A stretch of 64,000 nucleotides of DNA from CAVTPU01 sp963736695 (GCA_963736695.1 CAVTPU010000001.1:1-64000), one strand, 5' to 3'. Counted from the first letter of the stretch, positions 18,982-28,825 are shown. Program-made: numbers and translations. The notes: generated by a model from the sequence alone, not told the origin.

Positions 18982-19728
18982 TCAGAACAAGGGTGGGTGA
19001 CCTGCATCGTCCGGCTCGCCGAGCCATGGATTCGCGAGGTCGGCTTCGACATCGGATGCAAGATCTGGGAGCTTAAAGCCAAGTTCTTCGATGCTTCGTC
19101 GGTGTGCTCGTATCTGTTCGAGGTAGGCGGCGAGTTGGCTGAGTACGGCTCGACGGAATCGTCTGCGCTGGTCGAGTGGTTTTTGCGGCCATTGGCGTCC
19201 GGGGTAGATGTCCATCCGGTCGTCGTCGAGCTCCCTTAACCGGTGGACCGCGTCGAGGTAGCCGCGGACGAGCAGGCGATGGGTGTCGTAGAGCCTGATG
19301 ACGGTGGTGGCGTCGTTCCACTGCTCCAGGTCAAACCCTGGACCTGTAGCGGGTATTGCGCCAGTAAACCATCCCCGAGTGCGCCAAGGCGACCCAGCGG
19401 CGTCCGGCAAGCAGTTGATCTTATCGGTCTGCCCGACCGGTGCGACCAGCAGGATCGGCGGAACGTTGAGGGCCGCCGCAACCAGCAACAACTCAGCGAC
19501 GCTGATGTATTCGCGACGCCTGTGTTCCAGGTTAGTCAGAACTGTTGGTGGCACACGGTGGCCTACGGCCGCGGTGGCGTCGGAGAGCTTCTGCGTGGTG
19601 AGTTTTCGTCGTTGCCGCCAGTGGCGGATCTGACTGCCCGCAACGGCGGTTAACTCGGCCGGCCACGCCTCAGCACTGTTGTCGGTCGGCTGCGCCGTCG
19701 AGCCGTCACCATCTGTAACCTTTACCAT
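18982..19728 (-). CDS. XRE-family transcriptional regulator, divergent from the defence operon
   Basis: 248 residues from ATG 19728, preceded by AGGAA; an upstream extension to 19842 is cysteine- and lysine-rich and unlikely. HTH region: GSQIRHWRQRRKLTTQKLSDAT near residues 31-52, then PTVLTNLEHRRREYIS (recognition-helix region) and LLLVAAALNVPPILLV. The C-terminal half (LLVRGYLDAVHRLREL) is a helical ligand or oligomerisation domain typical of actinomycete XRE proteins. Its position, divergent from the PHP-ATPase/HamA/HamB operon, makes it the obvious candidate controller. Confidence 0.8.
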   Translation of the reverse strand: MVKVTDGDGSTAQPTDNSAEAWPAELTAVAGSQIRHWRQRRKLTTQKLSDATAAVGHRVPPTVLTNLEHRRREYISVAELLLVAAALNVPPILLVAPVGQTDKINCLPDAAGSPWRTRGWFTGAIPATGPGFDLEQWNDATTVIRLYDTHRLLVRGYLDAVHRLRELDDDRMDIYPGRQWPQKPLDQRRRFRRAVLSQLAAYLEQIRAHRRSIEELGFKLPDLASDVEADLANPWLGEPDDAGHPPLF

Positions 19729-19917
19729 GATCCATTCCTGCTTTGCCGCTTGCTGTTGCTTGCACATGCCGCATAAAACACGAGACACAATCGCATTTTT
19801 GTCTCTGCCGCAGATCTTGGCGGCTCCGACATCGGCTGTCAACGGCGATCATTGTTGCGGAGCGTGATGGTGAAGGTCTAGGGTACCGAACGGATCGATG
19901 GGTCCTGGGCGAGACGC

Positions 19918-19954
19918 GGCGGCGCGGCGAGGCCTTAGGCCTCGCCGCGCCGCC
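19918..19954. promoter_or_regulatory. 17-bp perfect stem, 3-nt loop hairpin in the divergent intergenic region
   Basis: Left arm GGCGGCGCGGCGAGGCC pairs perfectly with 19938-19954 around a TTA loop. It lies 190 bp upstream of the regulator start and about 150 bp upstream of the PHP-ATPase gene. No T-tract follows. It may end stray transcription or act as a regulator site/attenuator for the operon. Confidence 0.55.
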
Positions 19955-20106
19955 ACTCACATATTGACCATCATGGCCTTCACGCGAATTGCCAGTCCTG
20001 CTGGAGTTCTCGCTCCTACAGGACAAGCCAGCCCGAAGAGCATGCGACCCAGAAGTAAGTACCAAGCACAACTTTCGGTCGTCGCATAGTTCCGGACAGG
20101 CACAGA

Positions 20107-22809
20107 GTGACTATCCCGCGTGAGGTCCGCCGTTGGAAAGGCAGCCCTCAGGTGTCGCAACCGCAAGTTGACGACCTGGGTGATGAGACACATCACCGCC
20201 CCGCGTCGTTCTGGGCAGTTGACCTGCACGTTCACACGCCCGCCTCGCTGGATGTACAAAACCAGGCGGAAAAGTACGGCGCGGACTCCCCTGAGCAGAT
20301 CGTACAAGCGGCGCTCGACGCTGGCCTGGATGCGATCGCGGTCACGGACCACAACACCGTGGCGTGGTATCAATGCGTGACGGACGCCGCCGCAGGAACG
20401 GACCTACTCGTCCTGCCAGGTGTTGAAATCAGCACCGCTGAAGGGCACCTTCTGGCGATCTGGGAAGTCGGCACGGCGACAGAGCACATCGAGGATGTCC
20501 TCGTAGACCTTGGCATCCCTCGTGTCTCGCAGGGCCGGCTTGATGTCGCCACAGAAGGCGGATTTGCCGAAACCGCGCGCAAGGTGACTGCGGCCGGTGG
20601 CTTGGCGATCGCGGCGCACGCGGATCGCGATAAGGGCCTGCTGAAGTTGGCGGTGCGCTCTCACATGAAGGACGCGCTGCTCGACCCGGCGCTAGCTGCC
20701 GTCGAGGTTGCCGGGGAGGACGGGCCCGAACAGGTCGCCGTCGTGGTGGCAGGACAGCGACAGATGGCCTGCGTTCGCGGATCCGACTGTATGTTCCCCG
20801 GAGACAGCTGGCACTCGCTGGCTGGTATCGGTGCTCGGCGCACCTGGATCAAGGCATCCCGCCCGGATCTACTGGGCTTGCGTCACGCGCTGGAGGATCC
20901 CAACCTTCGGGTGCGGCTGGAGAAGCCGCCAGCACCCAGTCACATGATCATCAAGTCGGTGCGGGTGAGCGCAGGCTTCCTTGCCGGCCAGACCTTCTAC
21001 TTCTCGCCCGACCTGAACTGCCTACTGGGTGGAACAGGCGTCGGGAAGTCGTTGCTGATCGAGATTATCCGCTTCGCGTTGGCGAGCCAGCCCGAGGCCG
21101 CCGACTTCGCCCACGTCCGCAGCGAGGTCGACTCGCGTTTGGACAAAGCACTCGGGGCCAACAGCACCGTGGAGATCGCCGTAGAGCGAGGCGGCGCACG
21201 ATACACTGTTCGGCGTGTTTACACCGGGCTATCCTCGCCGCCGCCCGAGGTGGTCAGTACTGACACAGCTCCGACCTTGGATGACGGCCTCATTCCCATC
21301 CGAGCGTTCTCTCAGGGCGAGGTCATCGAATACGCACGCACGCCGGTCGGGCGGATGGCGCTTATCGATGCTGCACTGGACCTGACTGACCTCGCCGAGG
21401 CGGAGAGCGGCATCGTCGACGAACTTTCCGACAACGCCGACGAGATCACTTCCCTGCGCGCTGAGCAGAACCAGATCGAGCAGCAGCTCACGGCGATGCC
21501 TGAGACACTCGCCCGTCTGAACGAACTCGCGATGTTCTTCAGCGCCGACATCATCAAGCAGCAGCAGCGGTGGAGTAAGGAGAAGGCGCGGTTCGGTAAG
21601 CTCGACGATGTCGCAGCCCTGCCAACCGCCCCTTCGTTGACGAAACCGCACGCGCCAAAGCACACCGTCGAGAACGAGGCCAACGCGGACCTCTACCAAC
21701 GAGTTGCCGACACGTACAAGGCGCTCCACGAGGCCATCAACGCCGCGAGTACGACGGTCGCCGCGGCCCACCAGGCCACCCGCGACGAGCTGGCCATGGT
21801 AGCCCGGGAATGGAAGGCCCGTAACCACCAGTTCGATCTGCAACTAAGTCAGGAACTCGCAAAGATCGACAACGAAGGTAAGGGCCTCCCAGCTCTGAAA
21901 CGACGCCTGGAAGAGCTACAAATCACGAAGACAGCCCTCGATGACGCCGAAGCCCGCATCCGCGACCACGTCATACCGGATCTGCAAACCGCACTGCAGA
22001 CACGAGAAGGCCTCCTCGACCAACTGATCGCTGTACGCCGCGAACGGCGTACCCAACGCCGTAATCGCATCAACGAGCTGAACCGGCTCATGTCCGGCGT
22101 CGTGCGCATCAAGCTCGCCTCTGAAGCCGGCGACAGTGGATTCCTCGCCGAGCTGACCGCGCTGGCCAAAGGCTCCGGCTCGCGCATGGACTTCCTGACC
22201 CCGCTGAGCAAGAACGCGAGTCCTGTTCAGCTAGTCCGGTCCTACCTCGCGGTTGACGCCGAGGGCGCAGCTAAGGCACTTGAACTCGACCCTAGGCACA
22301 TGGAGAAGCTGTTCGATCACATCGCCGACCGCGGACTGGAGCGCGAATTTCTAGCCCTGCAGGCGATCGACCTTCCAGACGCGCTCACCGTCGAGTTCCG
22401 AAAGACCGAGACCGACACCTACGAGGTGATCGAGCGGCTGGCCCACGGCCAGAAGTGCACCGCCATTCTGATTATCGCCCTCGCCGACGGCGACGAGCCG
22501 CTCATCATCGATCAGCCCGAAGACGCCCTGCATGCCCCGTGGATCGAGGAGTACCTCGTCGACAAACTGCGCCAGCTGCGCGGAAGCCGCCAGTACATCT
22601 TCGCCTCCCGCAGCCCTGGACTCGTCGTCTCCGCCGACGCAGAAATGATCATCACGATGACAGCTGACGCCACGAGCGGAACTATTGAATCCAGTGGTTC
22701 CCTCGAACGTCATAACCTGAACGCGCTCGCCCTCTACCACCTCGAAGGCGGATCACATCCGTTCAAACGGCGCACCATGAAGCTCTCCCCGTCAGTAAGC
22801 AAATCATGA
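20107..22809 (+). CDS. PHP-domain plus SMC/AAA-like ATPase (TrlF-type)
   Basis: 900 residues, GTG start. Residues 36-265 are a PHP phosphoesterase-like domain with metal ligands at HVHT (41-44), TDHN (80-83), GVEIS (105-109), AAHAD (169-173) and GSDCM (226-230). Then an ABC/SMC-type ATPase: Walker A GGTGVGKS at 308-315, AFSQGEVIEYA near 400 resembling the Q-loop/signature region, a long coiled-coil arm about 425-700, and Walker B LIIDQPEDAL near 800 followed by SRSPG. This architecture matches proteins called TrlF-family AAA-like ATPases. Expected role: ATP-driven DNA sensing coupled to a phosphoesterase. First gene of a likely defence operon; 70 bases before the HamA-like gene. Confidence 0.85.
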   Translation: MTIPREVRRWKGSPQVSQPQVDDLGDETHHRPASFWAVDLHVHTPASLDVQNQAEKYGADSPEQIVQAALDAGLDAIAVTDHNTVAWYQCVTDAAAGTDLLVLPGVEISTAEGHLLAIWEVGTATEHIEDVLVDLGIPRVSQGRLDVATEGGFAETARKVTAAGGLAIAAHADRDKGLLKLAVRSHMKDALLDPALAAVEVAGEDGPEQVAVVVAGQRQMACVRGSDCMFPGDSWHSLAGIGARRTWIKASRPDLLGLRHALEDPNLRVRLEKPPAPSHMIIKSVRVSAGFLAGQTFYFSPDLNCLLGGTGVGKSLLIEIIRFALASQPEAADFAHVRSEVDSRLDKALGANSTVEIAVERGGARYTVRRVYTGLSSPPPEVVSTDTAPTLDDGLIPIRAFSQGEVIEYARTPVGRMALIDAALDLTDLAEAESGIVDELSDNADEITSLRAEQNQIEQQLTAMPETLARLNELAMFFSADIIKQQQRWSKEKARFGKLDDVAALPTAPSLTKPHAPKHTVENEANADLYQRVADTYKALHEAINAASTTVAAAHQATRDELAMVAREWKARNHQFDLQLSQELAKIDNEGKGLPALKRRLEELQITKTALDDAEARIRDHVIPDLQTALQTREGLLDQLIAVRRERRTQRRNRINELNRLMSGVVRIKLASEAGDSGFLAELTALAKGSGSRMDFLTPLSKNASPVQLVRSYLAVDAEGAAKALELDPRHMEKLFDHIADRGLEREFLALQAIDLPDALTVEFRKTETDTYEVIERLAHGQKCTAILIIALADGDEPLIIDQPEDALHAPWIEEYLVDKLRQLRGSRQYIFASRSPGLVVSADAEMIITMTADATSGTIESSGSLERHNLNALALYHLEGGSHPFKRRTMKLSPSVSKS

Positions 22810-22879
22810 TCAAATGCAAGGTGTCGCGCAAGGCGCGGTGGGATCGCGTCACCCGTGCGATCGGAATGTTGCCACGTAG

Positions 22880-23686
22880 GTGCCAAGGTTGACCAAGGAA
22901 TGGACACAAGAGCGGGAGGACATGGCCGACTTTCATAGCTGGTGCAGGCTTGGGAGGCCTATACCCATTGCCGACCACCGCGCCAGAATACTCGAATCGC
23001 ACGACGACACCATAGGGGTTGCTGCCCTCGCCGCTGATCTGCCGAACGCGTACGCCGAACCCACGTCGCTCGCACGAATCGCGCAGCGGCTGGGAAAGGA
23101 TGCCGTAGCGAAGTTCCTTTGCAACAAGCTCCCCACTACTGCAACTGCGCGTTCGGGAGACATGGGCGAGATCCTCGCGACGGCCTACCTCCAAGAAGAG
23201 GGAGGTTATGTGGTCGGTCCGAGCCGGCTCATTCAGCGCGATCATCAAGAGTGGGCAATGCGCGGGGATGATGTGCTTGGAGCGAAGCTCGACTCCAATG
23301 GAAAGCCCTACATCGCGAAGGCAGAGGCCAAGAGCCGCGTCAAACTCGGCAAACGCACCGTGACGGAGGCTCGCGAGGGCCTAGCGCGCAACAATGAGCT
23401 GCCGTCGCCGCACTCGCTTGCTCAGTTCGCCGAACGGCTCCTTTCGACAGGTGACAGCGATGTTGGCGACGCCGTGTACGACATGCAACTCTTGGACGGT
23501 GTGCGTCCCGACCGCGTTCGCCACCTGATGTTCCTCTTCACGAGTAGCGATACCAGTAAGCACGTGACGGCGGATCTACAGGCGTATTCCGGCTCCGTGC
23601 CCCAGCTGACGATCACGCTTCGAGTCTTGCGCCACAAGGAGTTCATTAAGACTGCCTATGAGAAGGTGACGGCGGGTGGCTCGTGA
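22880..23686 (+). CDS. HamA/DUF1837-like nuclease component
   Basis: 268 residues from GTG 22880 (ATG 22922 has GGGAGGA too close to serve well). A PD-(D/E)xK-type core is visible: GEILATAYLQEE (Glu97), RGDDVLGAKLD (Asp130/131) and AKAEAKSRVK (Glu149-x-Lys151). This order, the size and the helicase gene directly downstream match HamA of Hachiman, also described as AbpA (DUF1837). HamA acts as an effector DNase released when its HamB helicase meets damaged or phage DNA (family knowledge). Ends 11 bases inside the helicase gene. Assignment is by motif and context and needs a profile search. Confidence 0.7.
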   Translation: MPRLTKEWTQEREDMADFHSWCRLGRPIPIADHRARILESHDDTIGVAALAADLPNAYAEPTSLARIAQRLGKDAVAKFLCNKLPTTATARSGDMGEILATAYLQEEGGYVVGPSRLIQRDHQEWAMRGDDVLGAKLDSNGKPYIAKAEAKSRVKLGKRTVTEAREGLARNNELPSPHSLAQFAERLLSTGDSDVGDAVYDMQLLDGVRPDRVRHLMFLFTSSDTSKHVTADLQAYSGSVPQLTITLRVLRHKEFIKTAYEKVTAGGS

Positions 23687-26600
23687 GGCGCTAGAGCTGG
23701 CGGAAAGTCTGCTGGCGGCCACGGATGCTAGCTTCCGCGGGCGCCTACTGGCCCAAGGGCAAGCTCAATCGATGATTCGACGCGCTGGCGTCTTGCCGCC
23801 GGACGCGCCGCAGTTCAGTCCGTTTCTGGACGCAGACCTACTCCACTACGGATATGCGATGCTGTCCACCAGTCTTGACCTGCTGGAAGCCTCGGCTGAT
23901 GACACAACCGGGCAGGCCACCCTCGCGGGCCGTGGGTTTATTCAGAGTTCGTACGCCATTGAGGCCGCCATCCGGAACGCGGCGCCAGAAGAAGACCTCG
24001 TCTTTCACGGGCTGATCGCTGGCGCGGCCAGCCATCTCGGTGGCTACGCTGCGCGGGCGTTTTCGCTGATCCAGGCAAGTCGGGGATCGGGCCGACTGAC
24101 TCCGATGGAGCTGACGCTGGCGGATCTGCTGATGCGCGACTTGAGTTCCATCGAGCGCAGGACCCAGTCATTGCGGTCCTCTCCGCAGGTCTCGGATGAG
24201 GCTCTGCTCGCCGCCCTCACTGCGGCAAATGATGAGGAGGACGACGAGACTGTGTCGGACCAGGTCGGCCCGGTCCTCTTGCTCTTCAGCGAGAGTTACC
24301 TCTCGGCTGTCTCGGCCGCCTTATTCTCGATCGAGATCGGGAGGCGAGATCTGCTTGATGCCGCTGTTGAGGAGCTTCGGCTCGGTGAGCAGGCGGCCTC
24401 GGACGTGAGTGCCCCCGGGCCGTGGTGGGTCTATCGCCTCACCCGGCTTCTGCTGAAGGACCTATTCAACACGAGCCTAGAAACCAACATTCCGGACGAA
24501 CCACCGCCCGGGGCTGCTGAGCGCGTCGAACGGTGGCGATTTCTCCGACGCACCTTCGTCGCGTCGCTGCTGGCACGCGACCGTTCCGAGATCGACCTGT
24601 GGCCCTCACAACTGCACGTCGTCGACCGAATCTTCCAGGACCGGCGAGATCTCGTCGTCGCGCTGCCGACCAGCGCGGGAAAGACGCGCATCGCCGAGCT
24701 GTCGATCCTGGCGTGTCTCGCTCAACATCGACGGACGGTTTACGTCACCCCGCTGCGCGCCCTGTCCGCCCAGACCGAGCACGTTCTCGCGAGGACCTTC
24801 TCGCCGTTGGGGATCCGCGTTTCATCTCTCTACGGAAGCATGGGGACGAGCGACGTCGACGAGGACACCCTTCGATCCAGCGAGATCGTCGTGGCGACGC
24901 CGGAGAAGCTGGATTTCGCGCTTCGATCCGACCCATCCGTGCTGGATGACGTCGGCCTTGTCGTCTTGGACGAGGGCCACATGATCGGAGCGTCTGAGCG
25001 TGAGGTTCGCTACGAGGCCCAGATCCAGCGACTGCTACGTCGTACAGACGCCTCGACCCGCCGCATCCTGTGCCTCTCGGCCGTGTTTCCCTCCGACAGC
25101 GAACTCGACGACTTCGTCGCCTGGATCACTGACGACGAGCCGGACGGACTGCACCGCGAGCCGTGGCGGCCAACAGAGCAACGCTTCGGCCTAGTCGAAT
25201 GGCGCAACGACCACGCACGACTGACGATCACTCTCGGACCTGATCAGCCCTTCATCCCCCGCTACTTCGAGACGAAGAAGCCCGGCGGCCGGCGCCGAAA
25301 AATGTTCCCGGACAGCCAACGCGAACACGTCATCGCGACCGCGTGGCGCCTGGTCGAGGAAGGCCAGACCGTCCTCGTCTTCTGCCCCCAGCGGAACTGG
25401 GTGGAGCCGTACGCCAGCGCCATCATCAAGCTGCACGAGCAAGGTCTCGTCTGCTCCGTGCTGCCGCAGGACGTGGACCTGAGCGACGCGCTTGCCGTAG
25501 GCGCCGAGTGGTTCGGCGCTGACCACCCCATCCTGGGTTGCCTTGAGCTGGGCGTCGCTATCCACCACGGAGCGCTACCTGGTCCTTTCCGTCGTGAGGT
25601 TGAACGACTTTTGCAGCGGGGCTGCCTGAAGGTCACCATCGCCTCACCGACCCTCGCCCAGGGATTGAATCTGTCGGCATCAGCGGTCCTCTTTCACAGC
25701 CTCCGGCGTGGCCAGGATCTACTCAAGGGTTCAGAGTTCGCGAACGTGATCGGGCGGGCCGGCCGCGCGTTCGTCGACACTGAAGGGCTTGTTCTCTACC
25801 CCATCTTCGAGCCCACCCAGGCACGCCGGCGGGACTGGCTCAGCCTTACGCAAGGTGACGGCGGTAAGGCCCTGCGGTCGGGACTCATAGAAGTCGGTGT
25901 CGCCCTGCTACGAAGGATGTACGCCTCACAGGGGCTTAGTTCCGTTGGGCCTCTACTCGCGTACCTCACCGGCGGGCCGGATTGGTCTCTGCCCGTGGTG
26001 GCTCATGAGACCGACGACGGGCGCGTCGCCGCAATGGAAAGCTGGCGCGAGAACCTTAAGCTACTCGACATCGGGATCCTGAGCATCGTTGGAGACTCCG
26101 ACCAGGACATTGTCGCTGACGCCGTGACGCAGATCGTCGCCGATGCCCTGCGCGACTCGCTCTGGGACCGTCAGCTCCGCCGCGGCGAGGACATAAACAC
26201 GGCCGCCGTGCGCGAACTCGTCTACAGCCGAACCAGGCACTTGTGGCGGACAGCCACGCCTTCCCAACGCCGTGGCTGGTTCCTGGCGGGGTTAGGGGCA
26301 GACGCCGGGTCCGAACTCTCCCAGGTGTCCGAGCATATCGTCGCCATGCTGGGCCAAGCCGAGGCCGCCATCCTCGGGGCTGATTACGAAACAGCCGCCA
26401 ATCTGCTTGTGGCGATCGCCGACACAGTATTCGCTTTGGAGGTCTTCGAGACTGAGACGAAACTCGGCAACCGGCAGGACGTGCTGCGGCATTGGGTCCG
26501 CGGGTCGGCCCTCGGCAACGTCCTGGGCGATCGCATCGAGGTAGCGCAGTTCATCGAGTCAGACGTGGTCTACCGGCTGGTCTGGGGCATGGAGGCCGCC

Positions 26601-27167
26601 AGAGTCTACGAGACTGCCCAAGGGAACGCAGACGCAGAGGCATTGTTGGGCATAGCGGTGACCGCCATTGAGACAGGAACGTTCAGTCGGGCAGCCTCAA
26701 TCCTCATCCGCTCCGGCTTCGACCACCGTCTCGCAGCAATATCGTCGGTCGCGACCACCGGAGCCAAATTTGACTCGACAGACGGAATGCGATTGTGGAT
26801 CGACGAGCTTGACCCCGCCCACGCCCTCAGCAAAGACTGGCCAACATCAGAATCCCGGTCAGCCTGGGAAGCATTCGCGAATCCCACGCGGACGCGACGC
26901 TCGCGTCGCTGGAGCCGCCAAACCAAGGATGTACAGAACGTCATCTGGTACGGAGCAGCACCGGATCCCGGTACGTGGCTTCGCGTGACCGACGCTGGCC
27001 CAGACAAGATCGAGATCTGGTCCACCGGCTTCGACCTTCTTGGCGAAGCTGCCGTTCGCCTTGACCGCGAGCGGCAAGGCGTCTTGCGTGCTCGGCGGCA
27101 CCGCCCAGACACCGGTATCCGCCTGCTTTTTTGCGGTTTAGGAGACCTACTCGCCAGGACTGGCTGA
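23676..27167 (+). CDS. HamB-like DEAD/DEAH superfamily 2 helicase
   Basis: 1163 residues, GTG start overlapping the nuclease gene. About 300 N-terminal helical residues precede the core. Motif I ALPTSAGKTRIAELS (K336, T337), motif Ic YVTPLRALSAQ, motif II VVLDEGHMIG (432-435, DEGH), motif III LSAVFP, motif V ASPTLAQGLNLSASAV and motif VI VIGRAGRAFVDTEG (about 690-704) are all intact, which is the Ski2-like layout of HamB/AbpB. The remaining ~450 residues are helical with no named domain. Likely senses aberrant DNA and controls the HamA-like nuclease; tight overlap suggests fixed stoichiometry. Confidence 0.85.
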   Translation: MAREALELAESLLAATDASFRGRLLAQGQAQSMIRRAGVLPPDAPQFSPFLDADLLHYGYAMLSTSLDLLEASADDTTGQATLAGRGFIQSSYAIEAAIRNAAPEEDLVFHGLIAGAASHLGGYAARAFSLIQASRGSGRLTPMELTLADLLMRDLSSIERRTQSLRSSPQVSDEALLAALTAANDEEDDETVSDQVGPVLLLFSESYLSAVSAALFSIEIGRRDLLDAAVEELRLGEQAASDVSAPGPWWVYRLTRLLLKDLFNTSLETNIPDEPPPGAAERVERWRFLRRTFVASLLARDRSEIDLWPSQLHVVDRIFQDRRDLVVALPTSAGKTRIAELSILACLAQHRRTVYVTPLRALSAQTEHVLARTFSPLGIRVSSLYGSMGTSDVDEDTLRSSEIVVATPEKLDFALRSDPSVLDDVGLVVLDEGHMIGASEREVRYEAQIQRLLRRTDASTRRILCLSAVFPSDSELDDFVAWITDDEPDGLHREPWRPTEQRFGLVEWRNDHARLTITLGPDQPFIPRYFETKKPGGRRRKMFPDSQREHVIATAWRLVEEGQTVLVFCPQRNWVEPYASAIIKLHEQGLVCSVLPQDVDLSDALAVGAEWFGADHPILGCLELGVAIHHGALPGPFRREVERLLQRGCLKVTIASPTLAQGLNLSASAVLFHSLRRGQDLLKGSEFANVIGRAGRAFVDTEGLVLYPIFEPTQARRRDWLSLTQGDGGKALRSGLIEVGVALLRRMYASQGLSSVGPLLAYLTGGPDWSLPVVAHETDDGRVAAMESWRENLKLLDIGILSIVGDSDQDIVADAVTQIVADALRDSLWDRQLRRGEDINTAAVRELVYSRTRHLWRTATPSQRRGWFLAGLGADAGSELSQVSEHIVAMLGQAEAAILGADYETAANLLVAIADTVFALEVFETETKLGNRQDVLRHWVRGSALGNVLGDRIEVAQFIESDVVYRLVWGMEAARVYETAQGNADAEALLGIAVTAIETGTFSRAASILIRSGFDHRLAAISSVATTGAKFDSTDGMRLWIDELDPAHALSKDWPTSESRSAWEAFANPTRTRRSRRWSRQTKDVQNVIWYGAAPDPGTWLRVTDAGPDKIEIWSTGFDLLGEAAVRLDRERQGVLRARRHRPDTGIRLLFCGLGDLLARTG

Positions 27168-27521
27168 CGTCATGGACCTCGCCGATTGTCCGGTGGGTAT
27201 CCTCAAGTGAATTGGCCCCCACCTGTCGTCACGCGGATTTCAGCTATCGTCGTAACACTGCGACCTTGATGGCTGGTCAGCGGATGATGGTACGAGCAAG
27301 CGCCGCGACGGCGTAGAGGTGTTCCGTCGAGCAACGCCACACATACCTGGCGTGCGACTCTCCTCCCCACGGGCGTTGGGGTGTTCCGCTCATCAGCATA
27401 TGAAACGCCTTGAACTTCTTGCCTTTCCCTACACCCGAAGCGGTGTTTCGATGCGACCAGCCCCATGGTCGGCAAAGACGTGGGTCCTCCCACACTCGTG
27501 AGGGCGATCACCCGTACCTCC
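27168..27521. other. Gene-poor stretch between helicase and IS3 element
   Basis: No convincing gene. A short minus-strand frame (27277-27495) ending TEHLYAVAALARTIIR has coding-like composition and may be a fragment of a gene cut by the IS element, but I do not recognise it. Confidence 0.4.
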
Positions 27522-27562
27522 GGGACTGCCCCAGGTTTGGTTGACTCGTGTTTTTGAGTGGT

Positions 27563-28426
27563 TCAGGCCGCGTGTGCGGGCCTGTTGATTGTCTCAAACT
27601 CGATGGGCGTGAGTTTGCCGAGGCGTCGTTGCCGTCGGCGGCGGTGGTAGGTTCGTTCCACCCAGGTCACGATCGCCAGGCGAAGCTCGTCGCGGGTTGC
27701 CCAGCGTTGCCGGTCGAGGACGTTCTTCTATAGAAGAGCGAAGAACGACTCCATCGCGGCGTTGTCGCCGCAGGCCCCGACCCGCCCCATCAAGCCGGCC
27801 AGTCCGTTGCGGTGCAACGCTTTGACGAATTTTCGGGACCGGAATTGACTGCCCCTATCGGAGTGCACCACCGTGCCGGTGGGGCGGCGTAGTTCGACCG
27901 CGCTACGTAACGCCGTGACGGCCAGGGAAGCCTTCATCCTCGGGCCGATGGAATAGCCGACAATCCGACCGGAGTACACGTCCTTGATCGCGCACAGATA
28001 CAGTTTGCCCTCCGCGGTCGGGTGTTCGGTGATATCGGTCAGCCACACCCGGTTCGGAACATCGGCGGTGAAACACCGTTGGACCAGGTCGTCGTGCACC
28101 GGTGGGCCGGCCCGCCGGGTCAGTCCCTTCTTCTTGGCGAACACCGACCAGATGCGCTGCGCCCTGCAGAGCCGGGCTACCCGGTTCGGGCTGGCGGTCA
28201 CGCCGTGGGCGGGTAGTTCATCGGCGATGAACCGGTATCCGAACGTCGGATCATCGGCGTGGATGTTCAGGGCCGTGTTGATCAGGTGGGCGTCGTCCCA
28301 GTCCCGCTGGGACACCGGGTTGGCCTTCCACGCGTAGTAGGCCTGTTTCGAGAACCTCAGTACCCGGCAGGTCACCGCGACGGGGATTCCGTCGGCGGCC
28401 AGGTCCTCAACCAGCGGGTCGCTCAT
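27563..28426 (-). pseudogene. IS3-family transposase orfB (DDE integrase), one nonsense codon
   Basis: 288 codons. The rve/DDE core is intact: WLTDITEH (first D), VVHSDRGSQF (second D) and DNAAMESFFALL (E). A TAG at 27728-27730 follows FFALL, where relatives have Gln (CAG), then the frame continues KNVLDRQRWATRDEL to RPAHAA. A single C-to-T change explains it. Starts ATGA-overlapped with orfA, so the normal product would be the orfA-orfB frameshift fusion. Confidence 0.8.
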
Positions 28427-28719
28427 TTTGGGTTGTGCTCACGGGAGGCGAAGTAGGCGGCGGCCCGGCGCAGGATCTCGTTCTCCTGTTCCAGTAGCCG
28501 GTTGCGTTTACGCAGCTCACGAAGCTCTGCCGACTCGCTGATGGTGACACCGGGTCGGACGCCGTCTTCGATGTCGGCCTGTTTCAGCCAACGGTGCAGG
28601 CGCGCCTCGGAGATCCCGAAATCCTTCGCGATCTGCTTCACCGACGCCTGGCCTTTACGGGCTACCGCGACCACATCGCGGCGGAACTCCATCGGGAACG
28701 CTCTGGGCATGGCAGACAT
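28423..28719 (-). CDS. IS3-family transposase orfA (HTH)
   Basis: 98 residues. Typical orfA: MPRAFPMEFRRDVVAVAR, a helix-turn-helix (KQIAKDFGISEARLHRWL) and a leucine-zipper coiled coil (ELRELRKRNRLLEQENEILRR as two heptads and more). Binds the IS ends and partners with orfB. Intact. Confidence 0.9.
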   Translation of the reverse strand: MSAMPRAFPMEFRRDVVAVARKGQASVKQIAKDFGISEARLHRWLKQADIEDGVRPGVTISESAELRELRKRNRLLEQENEILRRAAAYFASREHNPK

Positions 28720-28825
28720 CCTTCCAGCGAGGACAACATCCTCACAGATCAGGAGTCAACCAAACTGGGTGCAGTCCCGACCCGATTAGCCATCCCGACC
28801 GACGCGTCGACACCTGTCGACGCGA

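Larger units (their letters stand above)
27522..28778 (-). mobile_element. IS3-family insertion sequence with imperfect terminal inverted repeats
   Basis: About 1.26 kb, transposase genes on the minus strand. Left end GGGACTGCCCCAGGTTTGG (27522-27540) continuing TTGACTC; right end, on the minus strand, GGGACTGCACCCAGTTTGG continuing TTGACTC (28778 back to ~28752). These are close inverted repeats. No target-site duplication is obvious. It separates the HamAB-like operon from the relic-rich area before hsdM. The orfB gene carries one nonsense codon. Confidence 0.85.

Noticed and set aside
19918..19954. Simple Rho-independent terminator of the XRE gene
   Set aside because: It lies upstream, not downstream, of that gene, and there is no T-tract.
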